A stretch of 64,000 bases of DNA. Source: Vanessa cardui. Taxonomy: Eukaryota > Arthropoda > Insecta > Lepidoptera > Nymphalidae. Below, piece after piece: positions 23,001 through 30,294 of the stretch. A model generated the notes under the pieces. It did not search any database. It was given only the letters and a program-made list of their open reading frames with translations, and was not told the origin of the DNA. A program made the translations under genes and the position numbers. Location: contig NC_061133.1 in the NCBI RefSeq assembly GCF_905220365.1, forward strand, positions 12,638,171 through 12,702,170. The letters are read 5' to 3'. Within the stretch, counting starts at the first letter, position 1; each line of letters begins with the position of its first letter.

Positions 23001-25413
23001 CCCGGTGGTCCTGGGTGCACTCGGCGCATAGGAAACCGGGGAGATTCACGCCCCCCCTCACTTCCATCACGTGGGGGAAGTGCGTAAAGCGTTTGTCCAG
23101 CGATAAAGAAAAGGGATGTGTCTCACAGCGCACGTGACGGCCTTCTTGTGCCCCACGAAGTCCTTGTCGCAGCGCCAGCTGTCGCGCTCCACAACCTGCG
23201 CGGTGGGCCCGCCGCCGTTCATGGCGTGCGCCGACAGCACGTACTGACCGTCGGGCGACCACGACAGGCGCAGCACGTGCGTTGTACCTAAAATTAAAAA
23301 CTAATTAATAGGGGTTGCTTTTCGGGATAGTTTTTGTTTTCCTTAACTAAACACATATTACCAATAGTAAATAAAAAAAAAAAAAAAAACTTTTTAAATT
23401 TGCCCGTATTTTTTTCCAAGATTACAAGTGACATCTCTCTTTAAATCTTAATACATTCTTTTAGCTCTAGATGAAGTGTTTAAAAGAAATGTCTTAGATC
23501 TTAAGACACGGTCTTTAAACATTTTGGCCAATAACTTTATATACTTATACTACTATAAGAAAAACAACCTTTGCTCACAAATAGAAAAGATACAGGACAC
23601 CAATTCTTCAGTCTTTTTAGGTAAAAGTTGGATGGGAATATGTCCATTCAGATATATATAAGTAGAATTGGTCATCAGTTACACTAAAGCTGAAGTTCAA
23701 TTTGTAAGGAATAATCAAAGTTGGATCAGAACCGAATCAGGAATATCTTATAGCCATTATAAATTAATTGAATTGGCCCCCAGGCTCTTATTTAAATATT
23801 AATTAAATAAACATATAAGTCACCTCCACATTCTTCAAAAGACTCCGTAATGACTGCCTGAGATGCCCAATCGGCTGTCTTCCAGACTCTTAGAGATTTA
23901 TCATCTGATTGTGATGCTAAATATTTCCCCACCTGCAATTACACAAATTCATGTACAAAAAATGTTCATTAGTAAGTAATTACAGATTTTCAAACATTAC
24001 TTGTTTCATTACATTTGAAACAACTGTAAATTATTTATGTATAAACTTATGATATGTGGGTTAATATTTATGATATATATTATACACAAGATTAATGTTT
24101 CAAAAATGAATGATAAATGAAAGTATTTATATAACAAAAAATATTCATTAATTCTGTAATAACAGTTTTTCAATCACTAATTGTTTCATTATTTTTCAAA
24201 CAACTGCAATGGAATTATGTATAAACTTGGTGATAATATATGGATTCATATTTATGACAACTATTTTAATATTTAATTTGTAAGTTTAATTTTTAAATTC
24301 ACTTACAGGATCCCAAGCTACTCCTTTCACTAAGCCAGTGTGACCATTCAATACACACACCATTTCCGGGAACTTTTCAGCATTCCAAATTATTATTGTG
24401 TTGTCAACACTGCAGCTCGCTAACCACTTATCTAATGGTGACCATGCCAGATCCAGAACATCTCCTGAAAATATAGTACCAAGTATAAATACCTCTTTAA
24501 AAATTAAATAAAAATACTTCTATAAAACTAGTTCATAGTGGCACTGAAAACAGTTGTTTTAGCTTATGTTATGGATAAAAGGAGTACAAATTTTAGAGTA
24601 GGAGGGGATTTACAAGTAAAATATAATGCCGCATATTTGGGGCGCACCCTGTTTATTTATTCAAGTATCTGACATAATTGAGCCGCAGGTTTTTGGCAAT
24701 ATCCCAATAAAAATTTTGTCGAGGATATTGTAGGTATGATATGGTAGGCAACATTGATGTTTTATTTTAGTATTATTAATCACAATATACAGTGAATAAT
24801 TAAGTTAAACAATAATTTTAATTAAATATGAATAAATAAATTACATCACAAACTTTCAACAGCATGTTATTGTCATTAATATTATACACATTACTGACCT
24901 GCATGTCCTCTCAATGTTGTCAAGCATCTCCAAGTTTCGGCTTTGTGTTTACCGGTGGCTCCTGCAGCTACACTAAGCCCCCAAACCATAACTAAGCTGT
25001 CATCACCACCAGATGCCAAGTATCGACCTCCGTTACTCCATCGCACACAATTTACACATGCTGAAACATACATTTTATTTTATACGCTTTCTATTCGTTT
25101 TTAGAATATATTATTTGTATAAATTTAAACAGTCTAACCTAAATGGTTATCCATTTGACATAGCATTTTCGGAACATTTGAATCCCATTCCACTTCTTCA
25201 AATAGTACAGAGTTGAAGTTCCAAACCACAACTCTCCCAGAGTCTTCCCCTTGCCCTCCAGTGGCAAAGCGTTTACCAGTAGGATGGATGTCCACCGAAA
25301 AAATTGGCTTCTCTGAAAGTATAATTTGCTTTAAAAAAGAAATCAAATTTTTAAAAACAATTTGAACATAACTTACCATCATGATTGACCCAGCTGGGTT
25401 TATAGAGCTTCAT
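5041..25413 (-). CDS. Hira: HIRA histone H3.3 chaperone (20 coding exons)
   Basis: HIRA deposits histone H3.3-H4 onto DNA independently of replication, in a nuclear complex with UBN1 and CABIN1 homologues, and takes histones from ASF1. Exons in transcript order: 25377-25413, 25139-25312, 24899-25060, 24307-24464, 23824-23932, 23127-23287, 21098-21266, 20253-20347, 14174-14344, 12995-13113, 12102-12248, 11352-11565, 10922-11024, 10269-10385, 8476-8622, 8005-8101, 7590-7706, 6706-6836, 5847-5938, 5041-5172. Phases join without a break to give 883 aa. It starts MKLYKPSWVNHD, residues about 1-355 are WD40 repeats (for example DNHLACVNCVRWSN and CCCAAVGSRDRSLSIWL), exon 10 carries the ASF1-binding B-domain core RTSDGKRRITPVYIPL, and exons 13-20 match the C-terminal HIRA domain (WLEAQVAACLHL, DDLLGPSHC). 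It is somewhat shorter than human HIRA (about 1017 aa). Exon 17 and the exon 11 acceptor are the least certain parts. Confidence 0.93.
5739..5809 (+). tRNA. tRNA-Gly (anticodon GCC)
   Basis: A 71-nt cloverleaf is complete. The acceptor stem GCATCGG pairs with CCGATGC, followed by discriminator A. The D arm contains box A (TGGTTCAGTGG), the anticodon loop TGCCACG gives anticodon GCC, and the T arm is GGTTCGATTCC (box B). A run of nine or more T just downstream is a Pol III terminator. No intron. It lies inside the last intron of Hira, on the opposite strand. Unlike the SINE heads in this window it has no SINE body, so it is probably a functional gene. Confidence 0.95.
5810..5822 (+). terminator. 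Pol III oligo-T terminator of tRNA-Gly
   Basis: A T-run follows the tRNA 3' end by two bases, as expected for a Pol III terminator. Confidence 0.8.
6424..6585. repeat. Long foldback (inverted repeat), MITE-like, in Hira intron 18
   Basis: The left arm (about 6424-6472) contains 'aaagttattaatttcgggat' then 'atttaccatgtta'. The right arm (about 6536-6585) is its near-perfect reverse complement, 'aacatggtaaatatcccgaa' then 'attaataacttt'. A loop of about 60 bases has 'gctcgatatttcgacattgt' and three tandem 'cgaa' units. The arms differ mainly in the length of an A/T run. It is probably a foldback-type non-autonomous element; the family is not identified. Confidence 0.8.
7172..7398 (+). repeat. 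tRNA-derived SINE, family A, internally deleted
   Basis: The head (GAGATGGCCCAGTGG, then GGGTTCATATCC) and body are intact to 'cccgcattggaacag'. The sequence then jumps directly to 'aatttacaggctgtttttg', losing the 'gtggaatatgttcc...ggaggcctttagcc' module. It lies in Hira intron 17. Confidence 0.85.
8743..8878 (-). repeat. LINE 3'-end fragment (family C), reverse orientation
   Basis: Read on the minus strand it ends '...aagtatacttgaataaaat'. It contains the 'actaccaccg' and 'ggcaagaaactcgcag' blocks that match, in reverse, the 'gagtttcttgccggttcttc' and 'ccggtggtagcttcac' blocks of the plus-strand copies at 13836-14034 and 22606-22784. A short duplication of 'aaacggcaagaaactcgca' is present. 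Confidence 0.65.
8885..9060 (+). repeat. Dispersed repeat family E with 25-bp inverted arms
   Basis: It contains 'cttaaattttcgcgattatt', an arm 'aaataaaactaattttaacg', a core 'cgaacgctgtaaagtgctcg', then 'taattaatatacgcgattca' and the reverse-complement arm ending 'attagttttattt'. Two other copies are at 42095-42198 and 48222-48377. Confidence 0.75.
9097..9431 (+). repeat. MITE-like element, family M (GTACGACACAACTT ends)
   Basis: The left end 'tagtacgacacaacttagac' is followed by 'tcggcaaaattcgtaaaacc'. The right end '...gatgctacatctaatttgtg' is a decayed inverse of it. The interior carries 'tttgacgcgtcgatttacat' and 'agcgctatttctattggttg'-type sequence. A better copy with both ends is at 50305-50612. 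The right end here is confounded with the tandem duplication that starts near 9308. Confidence 0.6.
9308..10235 (+). repeat. Tandem duplication, unit about 238 bp, second copy split by a MITE
   Basis: Copy 1 (9308-9545) and copy 2 (9546-9739 plus 10185 to about 10215) share 'gaatagcgtccaatggcgcg', 'ttctattggttgtgtaaatc', 'tgtaataatttctgttaaaa' and 'atttgaatatactaaatcga'. Copy 2 is interrupted at 9740-10184 by the element described below. It lies in Hira intron 14. Confidence 0.85.
9740..10184 (+). mobile_element. MITE with AGGCTATTTGAC terminal inverted repeats (copy 1)
   Basis: The 445-bp element starts AGGCTATTTGAC and ends GTCAAATAGCCT, flanked on both sides by AT. The interior includes 'cgtttgtcacgtgaca', 'gctcctgattggccggcctt', 'aagtgacgtcaccgacccc' and 'cagcgccatattgtccaagt'. 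A second copy in inverted orientation is at 44076-44500. No ORF, so it would need a transposase supplied in trans. The adjacent tandem copy at 9481-9510 preserves the unfilled site. Confidence 0.88.
10386..10402 (-). promoter_or_regulatory. Poly-C polypyrimidine tract at Hira exon 14 acceptor
   Basis: On the coding strand a run of about 15 C followed by GCAG immediately precedes exon 14. It can act as the polypyrimidine tract, but a homopolymer C run here is unusual in AT-rich DNA. Confidence 0.6.
10531..10865 (+). repeat. Dispersed repeat family G
   Basis: It starts 'taactagcgaaacgccccgg' then 'cttcgcacgggtgcaacg', and ends 'ttgttttatactatgtaatg'. An internal short duplication repeats 'catttcaatctatgtatg' and 'aatatactacaga'. 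Related copies: a 3' part at about 36812-36962 and a reverse copy at 53611-53785. The superfamily is not identified. Confidence 0.7.
11726..12032 (+). repeat. tRNA-derived SINE, family A, complete copy with TGT tail
   Basis: This is the best full copy in the window: GAGATGGCCCAGTGG, GGTTCAAACCC, 'gaaggaaaacatcgtgagga', 'caacccgcattggaacag', 'gggagaggaggcctttagcc' and a TGT-repeat tail. It lies in Hira intron 11. Confidence 0.9.
12370..12962 (+). repeat. Degenerate purine-rich repeats and a tandem duplication of about 160 bp
   Basis: About 12400-12620 is built of loose repeats around 'gaggttgaatttggaggccg'. It is followed by two long direct copies (about 12630-12785 and 12788-12962), each containing 'aaaagttgaaaaataaggtc', 'aggtagaggcaagttat' and 'ggttaagggggcgtgttcat'. 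All of it lies in Hira intron 10, close to the exon 10 donor. Confidence 0.8.
13150..13443 (+). repeat. Dispersed repeat family B, best copy
   Basis: It contains 'taggttggcggacgagcata', 'gggccacctgatggtaaatg', 'cgctgtaagaaatattaact', 'gtgccaccaacattgggaac', 'aaccggaacacaacaatact'-type sequence and a 3' part with 'gatgagtgggtggtacctac' and 'ttgcacaaagccctaccacc'. Reverse copies are at 28648-28897 and, decayed, 30295-30470; a forward copy is at 63565-63815. It looks like a SINE or non-autonomous element common in butterflies; name not known. Confidence 0.75.
13611..14108 (+). repeat. SINE family A split by a nested LINE 3' end
   Basis: The SINE 5' part is 13611-13834 (ending 'cagcgtcgtggaat') and its 3' part resumes at about 14035 ('gaatatgttccacacc') through 'caggctgttgg'. 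The SINE is older than the insert that divides it. It lies in Hira intron 9. Confidence 0.85.
13836..14034 (+). mobile_element. LINE 3'-end insertion (family C) with TTTGATT tail
   Basis: It contains 'ttgaaaaagagtaactactg', 'agtttcttgccggttcttct', 'ccggtggtagcttcactt', 'aaaagcccacttgaataaag' and a tail of repeated TTTTGAT. It is nearly identical to 22606-22784. The 3' tail suits a 5'-truncated Jockey/CR1-type LINE. Confidence 0.75.
14427..14440 (+). repeat. Target-site duplication, left copy, of the full-length LINE
   Basis: The 14-base sequence AATTTCAAAGAAAA precedes the LINE 5' end and recurs exactly at 19836-19849 after the poly-A tail. Confidence 0.92.
14568..15992 (+). CDS. LINE ORF1, Gag-like zinc-knuckle RNA-binding protein
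   Basis: The 474-aa protein would coat the element RNA in the ribonucleoprotein particle and act as a nucleic acid chaperone. After an acidic/basic N-terminus, residues about 65-200 have the shape of an RRM-like domain (PKQFAFAKLLRANEIEGITR). Three CCHC-type knuckles follow from about residue 219: CSRCWRFGHLVRMC, then CPKCGDNHANC and CCNCSGDHISLSKSC. A lysine-rich segment is near residue 360. The ATG at 14568 is the first in frame and lies 127 bp from the element start. It stops at TAA one base before the ORF2 ATG, so ORF2 may be translated by termination-reinitiation. Confidence 0.9.
   Translation: MNEAGACCEDETMQYCEVYSKLEVGGDTRRKRLREENEDSEGEWHTVSRGTKRSQTIQCRNHTDVKSQVCITYTDKLPKQFAFAKLLRANEIEGITRVKYVNPFKILVDFEKDINAEKLIKHEEFKKLGWRIQKTWEVGVSYGMVQDIELEISTEELLENISSDEPIISVKRLNRRAEDGSWVPSEKVRIGFVGSRLPPHIYLHQLRIRVEPFVFPVTQCSRCWRFGHLVRMCPSIRIKCPKCGDNHANCDRSTFKCCNCSGDHISLSKSCPVYIKEKKIRQLMSEFNCSYKKALTLYVPPSPVLQVIRNNQARLRKEKTTSNSVPSTTSQILENNTLETTVMVEEKNNKQLHEISKRKKKRKKNKILLRVDSQDKEMECSESVFESEDSSHSLRNKVNNIDEDSSERRRIPNLQGHLIGLLEKLKTVLSTKNDDSWTDKIQRGFKCFIQWIIDVFQDVVTKLPVIKDMIHWFT
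15994..19737 (+). CDS. LINE ORF2: endonuclease, reverse transcriptase, RNase H
   Basis: The 1247-aa polyprotein nicks target DNA and copies the element RNA into it. Domains: an apurinic-type endonuclease at residues 1 to about 230 (IQWNARSLRPKLKSFEQLL, GDLNGHHTVW, SSDHLVIKL); reverse transcriptase about 420-750 with the catalytic YADD at 654-657; RNase H about 950-1075 with YTDASK (D958), TDSKSAL and WVPSHIGISGNDKVDQLA; and a C-terminal Cys/His motif CPDCEKPEDVHHVLLEC near 1172-1188. No stop or frameshift is present and the catalytic residues are in place, so the copy could be active or only recently silenced. Confidence 0.93.
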   Translation: MDLYTRKEINLNLIQWNARSLRPKLKSFEQLLIQEKVHIAAVCETWLSEDKHIKVKDYNIFRCDRNEAYGGVAILTHKSLQSYMCNVDTINSGIEIMHVKVVNCNKLENIICVYCPSDIRTTKRDWDKIFSLAVSKTIILGDLNGHHTVWSNRTDNRGSQIFDAISDSNFVLLNDGSFTRFQMVDGRLRESSPDVSLISPDVALRFKWSTLNESLSSDHLVIKLSTLYVSNFYTHKKRNFKLANWEGYRSFLEEAFLDLDLPDDPQLAYNLFVDNVNKAAEFHIPFIKICYNPEINFRPREFWTPNLSHSVAKRRLALGTFRRNPTPNNLTNLDKMVSEAQRNIRHEQSKSFRNFYSSIDEATSSSDMWHRMSWLKGYKYSRKYIDPDKANVLLHTLCPDYVSPAKPHFRFPNTILEIPITIHELNKSIKSKDTAPGCDNISYSMIYNLPFVAKQWLADLFNLIFSTGYVPLQWRSIGIVPIPKPDRNTSNISSLRPISLISCICKIFHSILNKRIEWFIERNNVFSKNSIGFRRSNSCLDGLGKLVMHIQTGFTKNETTVGCFIDIDNAYNNLDICALLHKLDYLGVGAKICNYLWEFLKERNLNIKLGHYSISRNTGRGLAQGDSLSPLLFNIATYDICSQIHNNNISVLQYADDFVLYSTNKKINVSVEFVQQALNKLYALFFDLGLEISTTKSKVCVFKKGPNRFPAVIKIKDHILSTEVSIKYLGIWLDSSLRWSKHISEVREKTLKFINIFKVLAGSGWGIHPRHLRLLYISLIRSRLDYGCFLYSDSCNSHTIKLDRVQNLAMRVIGGFLKSTPIHVMETELNLQPLSIRRRFLAGKFWLKSKSLSSKSDMINLLETLLSRCSSNFWKRRNIPLLALVQNDLRDISIQTCDKLEMYSLDLWVSRIDLSEVLYMNIDDMQKAKAQYNSYNLKQICIKYLNSKFCGFHQIYTDASKNTDGSGAAFFDPYMNIEAKFKVEAKVSIMHLELLAIVEALFYISSINFDKCVILTDSKSALQHLARCTSTFRGLSIAYEIIKIILNLISLKKTIIIQWVPSHIGISGNDKVDQLANQAAYEGSILQLSPSFSDGIILYKKKCISLWKEYFDLRSRDKGIWYRTIQSEPLSSWVSNCSFSRQDVVHLLRLRSGHIPLNKFGFLMGKVTSPNCPDCEKPEDVHHVLLECIRNETERREIVGRYPMIQGIGGCNIALARPVSDEAVALLRLYKKCLRANSVSNNMFSSS
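19836..19849 (+). repeat. Target-site duplication, right copy
   Basis: AATTTCAAAGAAAA follows the LINE poly-A tail and matches 14427-14440 exactly. Confidence 0.92.
20377..20695 (+). pseudogene. RTE-type LINE 3' fragment, reverse transcriptase C-terminus
   Basis: Translation of the first part reads RVRNEYIRGSLIVTPIAEKL, typical of the C-terminal region of RTE reverse transcriptases. Frameshifts follow, then 'gaaagaatgttacttgtg', 'acatgctgcgccaactcc' and a GATGATGATGA tail. A longer fragment of the same family is at 53955-54362. It lies in Hira intron 7, opposite to the gene. Confidence 0.75.
21576..21884 (+). mobile_element. hAT-type MITE with 8-bp target-site duplication
   Basis: The element (21584-21876, 293 bp) starts CAGAGCCGGATTTA and ends TAAATACGGCCCTG, typical hAT-type ends. 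AAATGCAC flanks it on both sides (21576-21583 and 21877-21884). Subterminal sequences 'ggaggcccccaggcc' and 'ggaggccccagggcag' are G/C-rich and partly complementary around an AT-rich centre. No ORF. It lies in Hira intron 6. Confidence 0.9.
21965..22575 (-). pseudogene. LINE fragment: reverse transcriptase C-terminus plus 3' UTR
   Basis: The minus-strand frame 22575-22243 (110 aa) ends with KHKLVTPVTRLHRVSNSLVG, IRFHNRIPECLQ and DAKFKKIY, the usual C-terminal signature of CR1/Jockey-like reverse transcriptases. The 3' part, 22240-21965, carries the family C 3' end in reverse ('ccggcgaaagaaactcagc', 'caccggttcg', 'ttactttattcc'). This links the family C tails elsewhere in the window to a reverse-transcriptase-bearing LINE. 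Confidence 0.75.
22606..22784 (+). mobile_element. LINE 3'-end insertion (family C)
   Basis: A close relative of 13836-14034: 'ttgaaaaagagtaactactg', 'agtttcttgccggttcttct', 'aaaagcccacttgaataaag' and a TTTTGAT tail. It lies beside the minus-strand fragment of a related LINE. Confidence 0.78.
22800..23082 (+). repeat. Repeat family F followed by a 93-bp tandem duplication
   Basis: The 5' part has 'gtcacggtagcatgcgtacg', 'ccgtggcgctcgccgaatga' and 'cggagagggtaccgctgg', also found at 54655-54738. Then a unit starting 'ttagtggtaaacccggtggt' is repeated at 22897-22989 and 22990-23082. The first unit has a run of about 14 C where the second reads 'gattcacgccccccc'. The second unit ends 45 bases from Hira exon 6. 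Confidence 0.8.
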
Positions 25414-26021
25414 TTATAAATAGTTTAAGAAATATGTGCCGAAAATAACAACAAATTTGTTTATTTTCACCTAAGTTTTATAATTGACAATGACATTTAT
25501 TTTAATTCTCGAGTCTCGACTCCCGGCATTCGGCAATTAAAGAATCACTGTTCAGAAATATGTTTTATAAATATTTTATTCAAAAGTTACTAAATGAAAG
25601 CCGGTAGATCTTGAAAAAATGTAGGATAGTTGATCAATCAAGGAAAGTAACTTTTTGATGAACTGCAATTATTAAAAATCGACAGTATAAGCGCAATCAT
25701 GCGCTAAAAAAATTAATTTAATAGGCAAATTATTTATGAGCGTCCTTTTTAAAGAGTTCACATTAATTTTTTACTTATAACCAATACTTAAATAAACGAT
25801 AATGTCGTACATATTATATGCTACAAAATGTTTTAATTTCAATATTACATTAGATTTAGCAGGCAACATTATTTTTTTAAGTCACATAAAATTTTACCTA
25901 ATCATAAGTCATAACTGACAGATTTCAAATTTGTAAAAAAAAAATCGATGTAAATATCGTAAAGAGGAATAAGAAAATTCTGAATTAAAATTATAAACCT
26001 TTTTTAAAAATCAAAATCGGC
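25414..26021. promoter_or_regulatory. Probable divergent promoter interval, Hira / TMEM107-like exon
   Basis: Only 608 bp separate the Hira ATG (minus) from the TMEM107-like ATG (plus), with no recognised repeat between. No TATA box at a convincing place was seen. A shared bidirectional promoter is inferred from spacing only. Confidence 0.5.
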
Positions 26022-26182
26022 ATGAAAGGAGCAGATACTCTTATATCAATTCGATTTTTAACCCTACTGGGCCACTTTTCTATCCTTGTAACTCTGTTAT
26101 GGGAGAACAACAAGAATCTTCATCATTGTTTACCAATTCAGAGCCAATATCCAATGGCGAACGTTCAGACACATCAACACTG
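26022..26182 (+). CDS. Tmem107: TMEM107-like first coding exon (rest of gene not found)
   Basis: TMEM107 is a small four-helix membrane protein of the ciliary transition zone. This exon starts MKGADTLISIRFLTLLGHFS and continues through LVTLLWENNKNLHHCLP. That fits the TMEM107 N-terminus (RFLTLL, then H, then T-L-W, then N and CLP), covering the first transmembrane helix and the following loop. A consensus donor (TG|GTGAGT) ends it in phase 2. The residues after CLP do not match the family clearly, and I found no downstream exon before the transporter gene. It may be a partial gene, or the later exons may be too short to see. The same exon is also open in a second frame (see findings). Confidence 0.6.
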
Positions 26183-28647
26183 GTGAGTTAATTCAAGTAA
26201 ACAATATTTATTTACTAATCTTCAGATTTAAATATTATACCTAAAATTATTATTACTGAAAAGGTAAATTGAGAAATCAAAAATAAAGCAGTAAATAACT
26301 TATTTAATATGTTATAGTATGAGATATATTGTAATTTTTTTTTAGATATTATATATTTACATTTTTTTTATTAATATAATAGTACATGATTTACTTTAAA
26401 TACTTTCTTCCTTTTTTATTCTTAACTAAGAATATCCTGTCCAGTTATTTCAGGAATTAAAATGTATATTTAAATAAAATATTTCCTTAAAATAAAAGCT
26501 TGAGAAAAATATATAGAAGTTATTTTAATTGTATGTTTAACGAACAAAAAATAAGAGTTCTGTGTGAATCAATTATATTGTAGTTCATTTCTAAATTCTT
26601 TTTTTATAATAAACTTGAATTTTTTTTATATAATATGAATTTAAATAATTCATACTGTTTTTAAATTAGCAGATAATGCTCTTAACCTTGTTTGATAAAA
26701 ACGACACAATCTCTGTAAAAGTGGAACAAAGGAAAGCTGGTCAGCAAACAAATTAATTTATTTAAACTGAAAAACTACATTCCGTTCTATAGTCATAACA
26801 CATTCAACAAATACTACAATTATATTCTCTCTAGATTAATTTTACGAATACTTTAGAATAAAAATAAATTCACATGATTTAATTAAAGAATCTAAATATT
26901 CAAGTGCATACAATTTTTCTATTATAATAGTGATATAATGAATTTAGAAGAACAATACTACTATCCCAGAGGTTTCTGGAAAAGACATTTTTGGTCCGTT
27001 ATTGCCAAAGTCAAATTCATATATCACTTAAGTTATTATATAATACTAAAATAACCAGTACCAGACCCAAAATAACATAATGTTGTTTCTAGTCAATATA
27101 ATCCAATTGCCGAACTATAAATAAGGTAAAATAATTTAAACATAAATGGCTACTTTGTTAACAAATGTTTCGTGCAAACTTTTGTTTCTTTACTTTATTT
27201 CCCTTGTGTGTGGTACATATGATACACATGTATTAGATTAGTAATTAATGACTTAATTGCTCATTATGTTAATCCAGCTTAATCTAGATTAGTATTATCA
27301 AATATTCACAACTCTTTGTTATACATGATGTTGATTTAAACTCATGTGCGTGTTAAATATCATAGTAGAGTGCTGTTGTAAGTTATAACCAATAATAATC
27401 AGCTTCCCAATACTTTCTTCCTTTTACTAATAAATCGAATGACTTAAGATTCTTGGCAGTTTCTATATTATGATAAAGATAACAAAGTAATTAAAAATAA
27501 ATAAATAATTGAACTATATTATGACTTGTTAGTCTCGACACTAGGTATAAAACCACAGAGGTATAATCCTGACATCTTAGGTACAGACGTTAAGTTGGAG
27601 TATCAATAAAAGTTATTTGATTTTCCTGTTCTAAAATTGTCTTCAGCAACCCTGAGTTTGCAGGTTAGATTTGTGTATACTGATGCGCCTTAGAAAACAC
27701 GTAAAGCTGTGGGTCTTGCACCTCTTCCATCGAATTATAGGACTAAGAGAAGAAAGTGTACCTGCTTACCACAATTGTGAACTCTGAAATATTCTGTATA
27801 AGTTACGAGTCTTACTTGAGAAGTCAACGAATGTTATCTTCACGCATTTTTGGCATCTACGTCACAATCCTTTATCGCTTTTTTTAAGTAAAAAGCTTCT
27901 AACATGAGATTTAAATTTAATTATTATTTTATTATTTTATTTTTTTTATAGAAACCTTGTCTGTATTTTGTCTACGCAAACCCGTCTTGGGGTAACTTGT
28001 GTGATTTTCTTATATACTCGTTTTATATAAAAAAAAGTAATGTTTGGTGGAATCAACCACAATACATTTTTTTGCTACAAATATACATATACCAGTTTTA
28101 ATTTTATGTTTTATTAAATATAAATTGCCGCCTTTCCTAAGAGGCGGGAATATCTCGTCCTTGTATGTATAATTGTAAAACATTAATGTATATGCGTTAA
28201 TTTTTAAATTTTTAATGTTACTTACGTAAAATATAATTTATGGCAAGTTAAATAATCATGACGTAAATTATTTTAAAGTATGAATATTATGTTTCTGATT
28301 TATAAATCATTACGTATTATGGCTTTACGTAATTTTACTTATTTGTTACCATTTTAACGTGAAATGATTATTAAAAAAAATTATCACGTTCACATTTGCT
28401 TGCCTTAATAGTTACATAACATTTGTTTTGAAGCAAATATTCCAATATCTTTGAGATAACATGTTAGTATATTTGTAGCACAGTTATTTTATATATAAAT
28501 GCCATAAAATAACTATTACTTTGAAAGTAAGTACGCGCTTAAACTATCTATTAAAATATTTTATTAGTCACATCAGCATATTTAATAAGACCTCCAGTAA
28601 AACCTTCAGCTTGTTTTTTTTTTAAATAGGTATATTGACAATATTTT

Positions 28648-28897
28648 TTTACTTGGTGATAGGGCTTTGTGCAAGCCAAATAACAGTACTCAGTATTGTT
28701 GTGTTCCGGTTTGAAGGGTGAGTGAGCCAGTGTAACTACAGGCACAAGGGAGATAACATCTTAACTCCCAAGGTTGGTGGAACATTGACGATATAAGGAA
28801 TAGTTAATATTTCTTACAGCGTCATTGTCTATGGGTGATGGTAACCACTTACCACCAGGTGGCCCATATGCTTGTCCGCCAACCTAAACCATAAAAA
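28648..28897 (-). repeat. Dispersed repeat family B, reverse copy
   Basis: It is the reverse complement of the copy at 13150-13443, with 'gggctttgtgcaagcc', 'gtgttccggtttgaagggtg', 'cttacagcgtcattgtctat', and 'ggtggcccatatgcttgtcc' at its end. Confidence 0.8.
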
Positions 28898-30294
28898 ATA
28901 ATAAATAAAAACTTGTTTTTTTTCACCGATACGCGCAAAATACCGCTTCGAGACGAGGAGGCTTAATAGACTTCTACTTAAACCCGTGGTTATAACAAAA
29001 TGATATACGAAATTTTATTACCACCCTTTGTTAAAAATAGAATTATGTTTATTGAGATGCATGTTGATTTTTAGATAATTACGTCAATTATTGAATAGTT
29101 TAATGTTATAATTATTAGATTTAGATTACTTTTAATAAGATCTCGATTCATTAATACTTAGGGTTTAAATTTAAAAAAAATTGAAATGGTGAGCCCCTTT
29201 AGCAAAATTCTTACAGTTAATAATTGTTATTTTGTAAATTAAACAAAACAATTTTTTGTAATGTCTTAATTATAAATTCTATAAATTTTTAAACGGTTGC
29301 AAATTTTTTAAACAAGTAATACTAGATATTTCATTAAAAAATGGTTGAGTTTATTTATTGAACTTCTAAGGAAAATTCTGATTTTTATGAAGTTTTTTTA
29401 GGATGTCGTCTGTCGTGTTCTAAAAATAACGAATTGGTTATGCAATACTTCATTTCATTTAGCAAATAAACTGAAAATACCTCTACATTCACTATCGAAA
29501 AAGGTAAACTAAAGCATGCGGAAGCAAGTGAAACACGCCAATGGCGCCAATGCGCCACCAACGTTGGCCCCAACAATGCTGCTTTGCGTTAGAAAACATG
29601 TGTGCACGAAGCCATACTCCCCAAAAGCTTATCGCTTTAATATTTAATAAAGAAATATAAACTTAATTTATTTCTAAAACAATATGAATAACTCAATATT
29701 TTTGTATTTAATATTAGTTCAGGAAATCTGTTCAAATCTAGGAATCAAACTCAAACTCAAAACTCAAAGTATAAACTAGTGTACTCAAGTACAAATCTAG
29801 GAATGTTCTTCGTTTACATTGTAATAAATATCTAATGTTAATAAATATCTAATGTTGTGTGAATAGCCAGATAAGAACTTTACTGCTTCTTAAACAATAG
29901 GAAAATATATTTCCGTATAGAATTATAAATCATATAATATTAATATTGATTCAGATTGTTTGTTAATTGCGTTTTAATCTCGCTGACTTCCATTCCTTAG
30001 ATAATATGCCTCTTTAAATAGTTACCTGTTGAACTGGTTGAACAGGTAACTATTTATAAAAGATATTTTGAAATAACTTCAATGAAAGGAAGGCTTCGAT
30101 TTGCTTTGTATGTATGTTTGTATGTAATCAAAGGATACAAATGTGTTTTTTTGAATATTGTATCTGTTTGTTTTTTGTTTTGAAATTCACTGCCCTGACT
30201 TTAGTACAAAATAGATTACATTATTATAAAATTTAGTATGTTTGTAGTTTTTGTATAAATAAGCCTAGGTAGGCAAGAATTGCATATTTCAAGC

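Noticed and set aside
26640..26757. Possible exon after 'ttagcag' reading IMLLTLFDKNDTISV
   Set aside because: Considered as the next TMEM107 exon, but the phase gives a stop at the junction and the sequence does not match the family.
27645..27691. Possible 17-base micro-exon between 'cttcag' and 'GTTAGA'
   Set aside because: Splice signals are present by chance at this density in AT-rich DNA; no coding match.
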